A stretch of DNA of 12,092 nt from DATGIQ01 sp035295665. Lineage in GTDB: Bacteria; Planctomycetota; Planctomycetia; Gemmatales; Gemmataceae. The position numbers were made by a program, and so were the translations under genes. The notes under the pieces were generated by a model, which did no database searches, was not told the origin of the DNA, and saw nothing but the letters and a program-made list of their open reading frames with translations. The stretch is taken from positions 1 to 12,092 of the forward strand of contig DATGIQ010000648.1 in NCBI GenBank assembly GCA_035295665.1, in the 5' to 3' direction. Positions 10,101-12,092 of the stretch are shown piece after piece (position 1 is the first letter of the stretch; each line of letters starts with the position of its first letter).

Positions 10101-12092
10101 CGACGGGCAGTTTCACGATCCAAAACCACAGAAGGGTGGCGATTGCTGGACCGTTCAGCAATAACGGGGTCATTACGATCGGGCCAGGAAGTACGTTCAG
10201 CGTAACGGGCAGTGTCAGTCAGAGCTCAGCGGGAGTCTTGGGAGTACAGATCGGCGGCAGCTCATCAACTGGCTTATTCGGGCGACTGGTGACCCCGGCT
10301 GCGGTCAGTTTCGGCGGCACGCTTGCCATCGGCCAGGTGAATGGCTTCGGTACTACGGCAGGCGATAGCTTCCCGATCATGAGCTTTGGGAGCAGCACGG
10401 GAGTCTTCGCAGCGATCACCGGCTTGACGTCTGGGCGCATCCAGGTCTTCGCAGCCGTGTTCAGCGCTACGAGTTTGGTTCTCAATGCGCTTGTGAACGC
10501 AGCCGATCTGGCGGTAAACACCATCACGGTCCCCTCTGCCGGCATCGCCGGTCAAAATGCGACCATCAGCTATACGGTAACGAACCTCCAGGCTACGCCA
10601 ACCAGTACGGCCAGCTGGGTCGATTCGGTCTACCTTTCCACGAGCATGGCGCTGGATCCTTCCGCCCTCTTGATCGGTCGGGTACAGCATACCGGCACCG
10701 TCGGCCCGCAATCGAGCTACGCACAGACGCTGACAGCGCCGCTACCGGGCGTGGTCCCTGGAAGCTATTACGTCATCGTTGTCAGTGACAGCCGTGGATT
10801 GACGGCGGATATTAATCGCGCCAATAACACGCTCGCTTCCGCGGCTTCCATCCAGGTAGACGTGCAACCGCTCTCCTTGGGCATCACCACCACTGGAACG
10901 ATCGACAACAGTCAAGACATTTATTACCGCGTCGATTTGGCGGCCGCTAGCTCCGTGCTTCTCACGGCACACTTCGCCGCAGCAGGAGGAGGCGAGCTCT
11001 ACGTTCGCTACGCGAACATCCCTGACAGGACTTCTTTCGACCAGTCCGCCGTGGTGAGCACGAATAGCCAGCAGCAGCTCCAGCTGAGCGACGTGCAGGC
11101 GGGCACGTATTACATCTTACTGTATGGCCGTGAGACATCTGCTGGCGGGAAGCCATTCGACGTTACGGCACGCGCCGTACCCTTGAGCATCCAGTCCGTT
11201 GGCCCCAACCACGGTGGCAACATGGGGCAAGTGACCGTAACGGTGCTCGGCTCGTCATTTTCTCCCAGCACGAGGGCGAGTCTTGTTCTCGCATCAGGCA
11301 GCGAGCTCCCCGCCATGACTGTGCTTTACAGAGACGCCACGACGGTTTTCGCGACCCTCAATTTAACTAATGTGCCGCTCGGCACTTACGACCTCCGGGT
11401 GAGGGACAACACGCAGGTCGCTACTTTGGCGGGTGCGTTTAACGTCACCGGAGGCGTCCCTGGCTATGTGACCGCAACGATCACCAGCACGGCGGAAGTG
11501 CGCCAGGGACGAACGGGTAAGGTGGTCGTTGATTACTTCAACGCCGGGGACACGGACGCACAACCGCAAAGCTTACAGATCACTAGCGTCGACGACTTGG
11601 GAAGACATGCCTTCAACAAATACGTCTACGCCGCCAATACGAAGGGGCCCGGTGGAATTCTCCCGCCCGGTTATCATGGAACGATTGCACTAGATTTTAT
11701 TCCTCCGCCTCTCCCCGCCGGTATCGTTCAATCGGCAACCACATTCACTCTGCTAGTCCCGCCGCCACCCAGTACGCTCTTGAATTGGAATTCCACATTG
11801 GCCGCAGCCCGTCCGAGCTTCATTTCTCCCGACGCCTGGACGGCAATCTCTGCTAACTTCATCTCGTCGCTCACAACGGTAGGCCAATTTGAAACGACAC
11901 TCGCAAACGACGCCACGTACCTGAGTCAATTCGGTGTATTGACCACCGACCCAAGGCAATCGCATCAAAAGGGCGTGGGAATTGTTGGCGTAGGGGTTGA
12001 CCGAGTCAAGGGGTGCGCGAAAGATGCCTCTGGAGAACGGAACCCGAACCCGGAGGTGACGGATGCCAGACACCAATCTCTTGGTACAATTT
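7184..12092 (+). CDS. Giant exported multidomain repeat protein, partial (open at window end)
   Basis: The frame from ATG 7184 stays open for at least 1636 codons. A basic N-terminus (residues 1-32) precedes LETLEDRTLLS (34-44), the planctomycete exported-protein signature, then VSWIGGSGDWNDTTHWSTGS, a start typical of beta-helix adhesin-like proteins. Four tandem units of about 200-212 residues begin near 148, 358, 566 and 770. Each has LNGVTVNGTLDM, a VNGLTLN strand, IVFGG, SGTFANQGTIQAD and NGTNWTNTG. After a linker come a CARDB-like domain (about 1108-1224; DLAVNTITVP, PGSYYVIVVSD), a PPC-like domain (about 1230-1330; DIYYRVDLAA, AGTYYILLYG), an IPT/TIG-like domain (about 1334-1424) and a helical segment (1533-1584). 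A cell-surface or matrix role is likely. The end past codon 1590 looks foreign to the protein. Confidence 0.88.
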   Translation, partial: MFFRQFRNTARTKSNATWSGGRPARRSHFFRPLLETLEDRTLLSIVSWIGGSGDWNDTTHWSTGSLPGATDDVQINVSGITVTHSAGAGTGHTVQSLTTSTFAPTFVLSGGTLTVAGSVQIGNAFTLSGGTLTSATVSTGTTLQGLSGTLTGVTVNGPFDMTGAGASVNVTNGLTLNGTLSLGSASGSAYGLLNFQGGQSLSGTGSIVFGGNSSNTVSANSGTLSIGPGFTLHGANGTVSGTFANQGTIQADVAGGAISLSNGTNWSNGGTIQTTPGGGLVLLGGSFTTAGLFAGTGAAVTAGAGAGTIRLAGTLTNTGSTLTLDANTTGSWDWQTGSIIGGTLATANGAALIVTNGGTLNGVTLAGTLDMTQLAGSSVNVTNGLTLNTTLNIGNSSGTTYSQLNFLGTQTLGGSGSIVFGGNGNNVVSINGGNTLTIGNGILVHGTNGAISGTFANQGTIQADVAGGTIALVNGTNWTNTGMLQAVNGATLQLGGHFATAGLGSISTHGASGVFGTVNLTGTLTNTGNALLLNAATGSWNMVSGSQIIGGALNTANGAELIGRAGTLNGVTINGTLDMSLDVNSSLAVLNGLTLNSTLDLGDSLGIGHASLVFFGGNQTLSGTGTIVFGGDTNGGNALTMLGSGTLTVGPGITIRGKDGTLSGTFANQGTIQADVAGGTIALVNGTNWTNTGVIQALNSGTVQLGGSFTTAGLGSVRNNGGTIRLVGTLTNSGSTLLLNASSGSWTMSGTIIGGALHTADGAALIVQSGTLNGMTVNGTLDMASLGGYLTIVNGLTLNSLLNLGNSSGTTYSSITFQGSQTLGGNGAVVFGGNSNMNNTLVVSGGILTVGPSVTIHGIDGTINGTFVNQGTIQADGAGGLISLVNGNNWTNTGTLQALNGGTLSAQGTSSNFSAAGTLTGGTWRVFANSTMRVLSPGIVTNAASVLLDGSNSNFYRDNSNTDALSNFSTNSATGSFTIQNHRRVAIAGPFSNNGVITIGPGSTFSVTGSVSQSSAGVLGVQIGGSSSTGLFGRLVTPAAVSFGGTLAIGQVNGFGTTAGDSFPIMSFGSSTGVFAAITGLTSGRIQVFAAVFSATSLVLNALVNAADLAVNTITVPSAGIAGQNATISYTVTNLQATPTSTASWVDSVYLSTSMALDPSALLIGRVQHTGTVGPQSSYAQTLTAPLPGVVPGSYYVIVVSDSRGLTADINRANNTLASAASIQVDVQPLSLGITTTGTIDNSQDIYYRVDLAAASSVLLTAHFAAAGGGELYVRYANIPDRTSFDQSAVVSTNSQQQLQLSDVQAGTYYILLYGRETSAGGKPFDVTARAVPLSIQSVGPNHGGNMGQVTVTVLGSSFSPSTRASLVLASGSELPAMTVLYRDATTVFATLNLTNVPLGTYDLRVRDNTQVATLAGAFNVTGGVPGYVTATITSTAEVRQGRTGKVVVDYFNAGDTDAQPQSLQITSVDDLGRHAFNKYVYAANTKGPGGILPPGYHGTIALDFIPPPLPAGIVQSATTFTLLVPPPPSTLLNWNSTLAAARPSFISPDAWTAISANFISSLTTVGQFETTLANDATYLSQFGVLTTDPRQSHQKGVGIVGVGVDRVKGCAKDASGERNPNPEVTDARHQSLGTI
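8537..8629 (+). repeat. Near-identical 93-bp block, copy A
   Basis: These 93 bases match 9170-9262 with two differences, both synonymous third-position changes (CAA/CAG and GCT/GCC). The block encodes SGTFANQGTIQADVAGG and the following NGTNWTNTG strand. Confidence 0.9.
9170..9262 (+). repeat. Near-identical 93-bp block, copy B
   Basis: This is the second copy of the block at 8537-8629, 633 bases downstream and in the same frame. The flanking unit sequence is clearly more diverged, so this stretch stands out as recently copied or strongly conserved. Confidence 0.9.
12063..12092 (+). CDS. Possible start of a new gene, partial
   Basis: ATG 12063 is preceded by GGAGG (12052-12056) with a 6-base spacer and reads MPDTNLLVQF to the window edge. 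This is in a different frame from the giant protein. If it is a gene, it would lie inside or at the end of that frame, for example as part of an inserted element. Ten codons are too few to name a family. Confidence 0.3.
   Translation, partial: MPDTNLLVQF

Noticed and set aside
1..12092. CRISPR array, toxin-antitoxin pair, or terminal inverted repeats of a complete insertion sequence
   Set aside because: No short regularly spaced repeats were found, no adjacent gene pair fits a known toxin-antitoxin family, and no matching pair of element ends is visible within the window.

Overview
The window most likely comes from a planctomycete of the Gemmata/Isosphaera type. The main evidence is a giant secreted-type protein with the N-terminal LETLEDRTLLS signature (residues 34-44), which is typical of exported giant proteins in that phylum. 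Supporting evidence is a CsrA variant with a short insertion, a DUF3467 protein, and several small proteins that resemble families I associate with planctomycetes. Base composition is GC-rich and most genes have clear Shine-Dalgarno sites. Taxonomy is inferred from protein motifs only.

Left part (1-5623): a DUF2294/MpsC-like gene on the minus strand, cut by the window edge, faces away from a second DUF2294/MpsC-like gene (640-1059). The intergenic space holds a possible promoter, a small hairpin and a near-perfect intrinsic terminator (544-594), so it may encode a small RNA or an attenuated leader. A run of small plus-strand genes follows: CsrA, a stand-alone zinc-type ribosomal protein S14, three small proteins of unknown function (the last two overlapping by ATGA), a DUF3467 protein, a basic-linker protein, an RRM RNA-binding protein, ribosomal protein S21, a small CxxxxC/CxxC protein and a three-histidine-box fatty acid desaturase. 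The theme is translation and RNA control (CsrA, S14, RRM, S21), ending in membrane-lipid desaturation. The RRM-S21 pair recalls the cold-regulated RRM/S21 cluster of cyanobacteria, so a stress or cold-adaptation role is a reasonable hypothesis. The desaturase appears to start at an AUU codon placed exactly behind a GAGGAG Shine-Dalgarno.

Middle part (5624-7183): mostly non-coding and scarred. It holds a minus-strand 62-residue gene (5978-6166) that is a clear paralogue of the one at 2381-2569, a possible remnant of an RRM-protein tail, a 3' half of a tRNA-Arg(ACG) on the minus strand (6619-6663), and a degenerate tRNA-like relic (6361-6404). A tRNA 3' half that begins at the anticodon arm is the usual scar of integrase-mediated insertion, so this may be the edge of a genomic island.

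Right part (7184-12092): one open reading frame of at least 1636 codons, still open at the window end. It encodes an exported-type protein with four tandem repeats of about 200-212 residues (Gly/Thr/Asn-rich, beta-helix-like), then CARDB-like, PPC-like and IPT/TIG-like domains. The last ~150 bases lose the expected character, and an unrelated ATG with a strong Shine-Dalgarno appears at 12063, so the gene may be interrupted by an insertion there.
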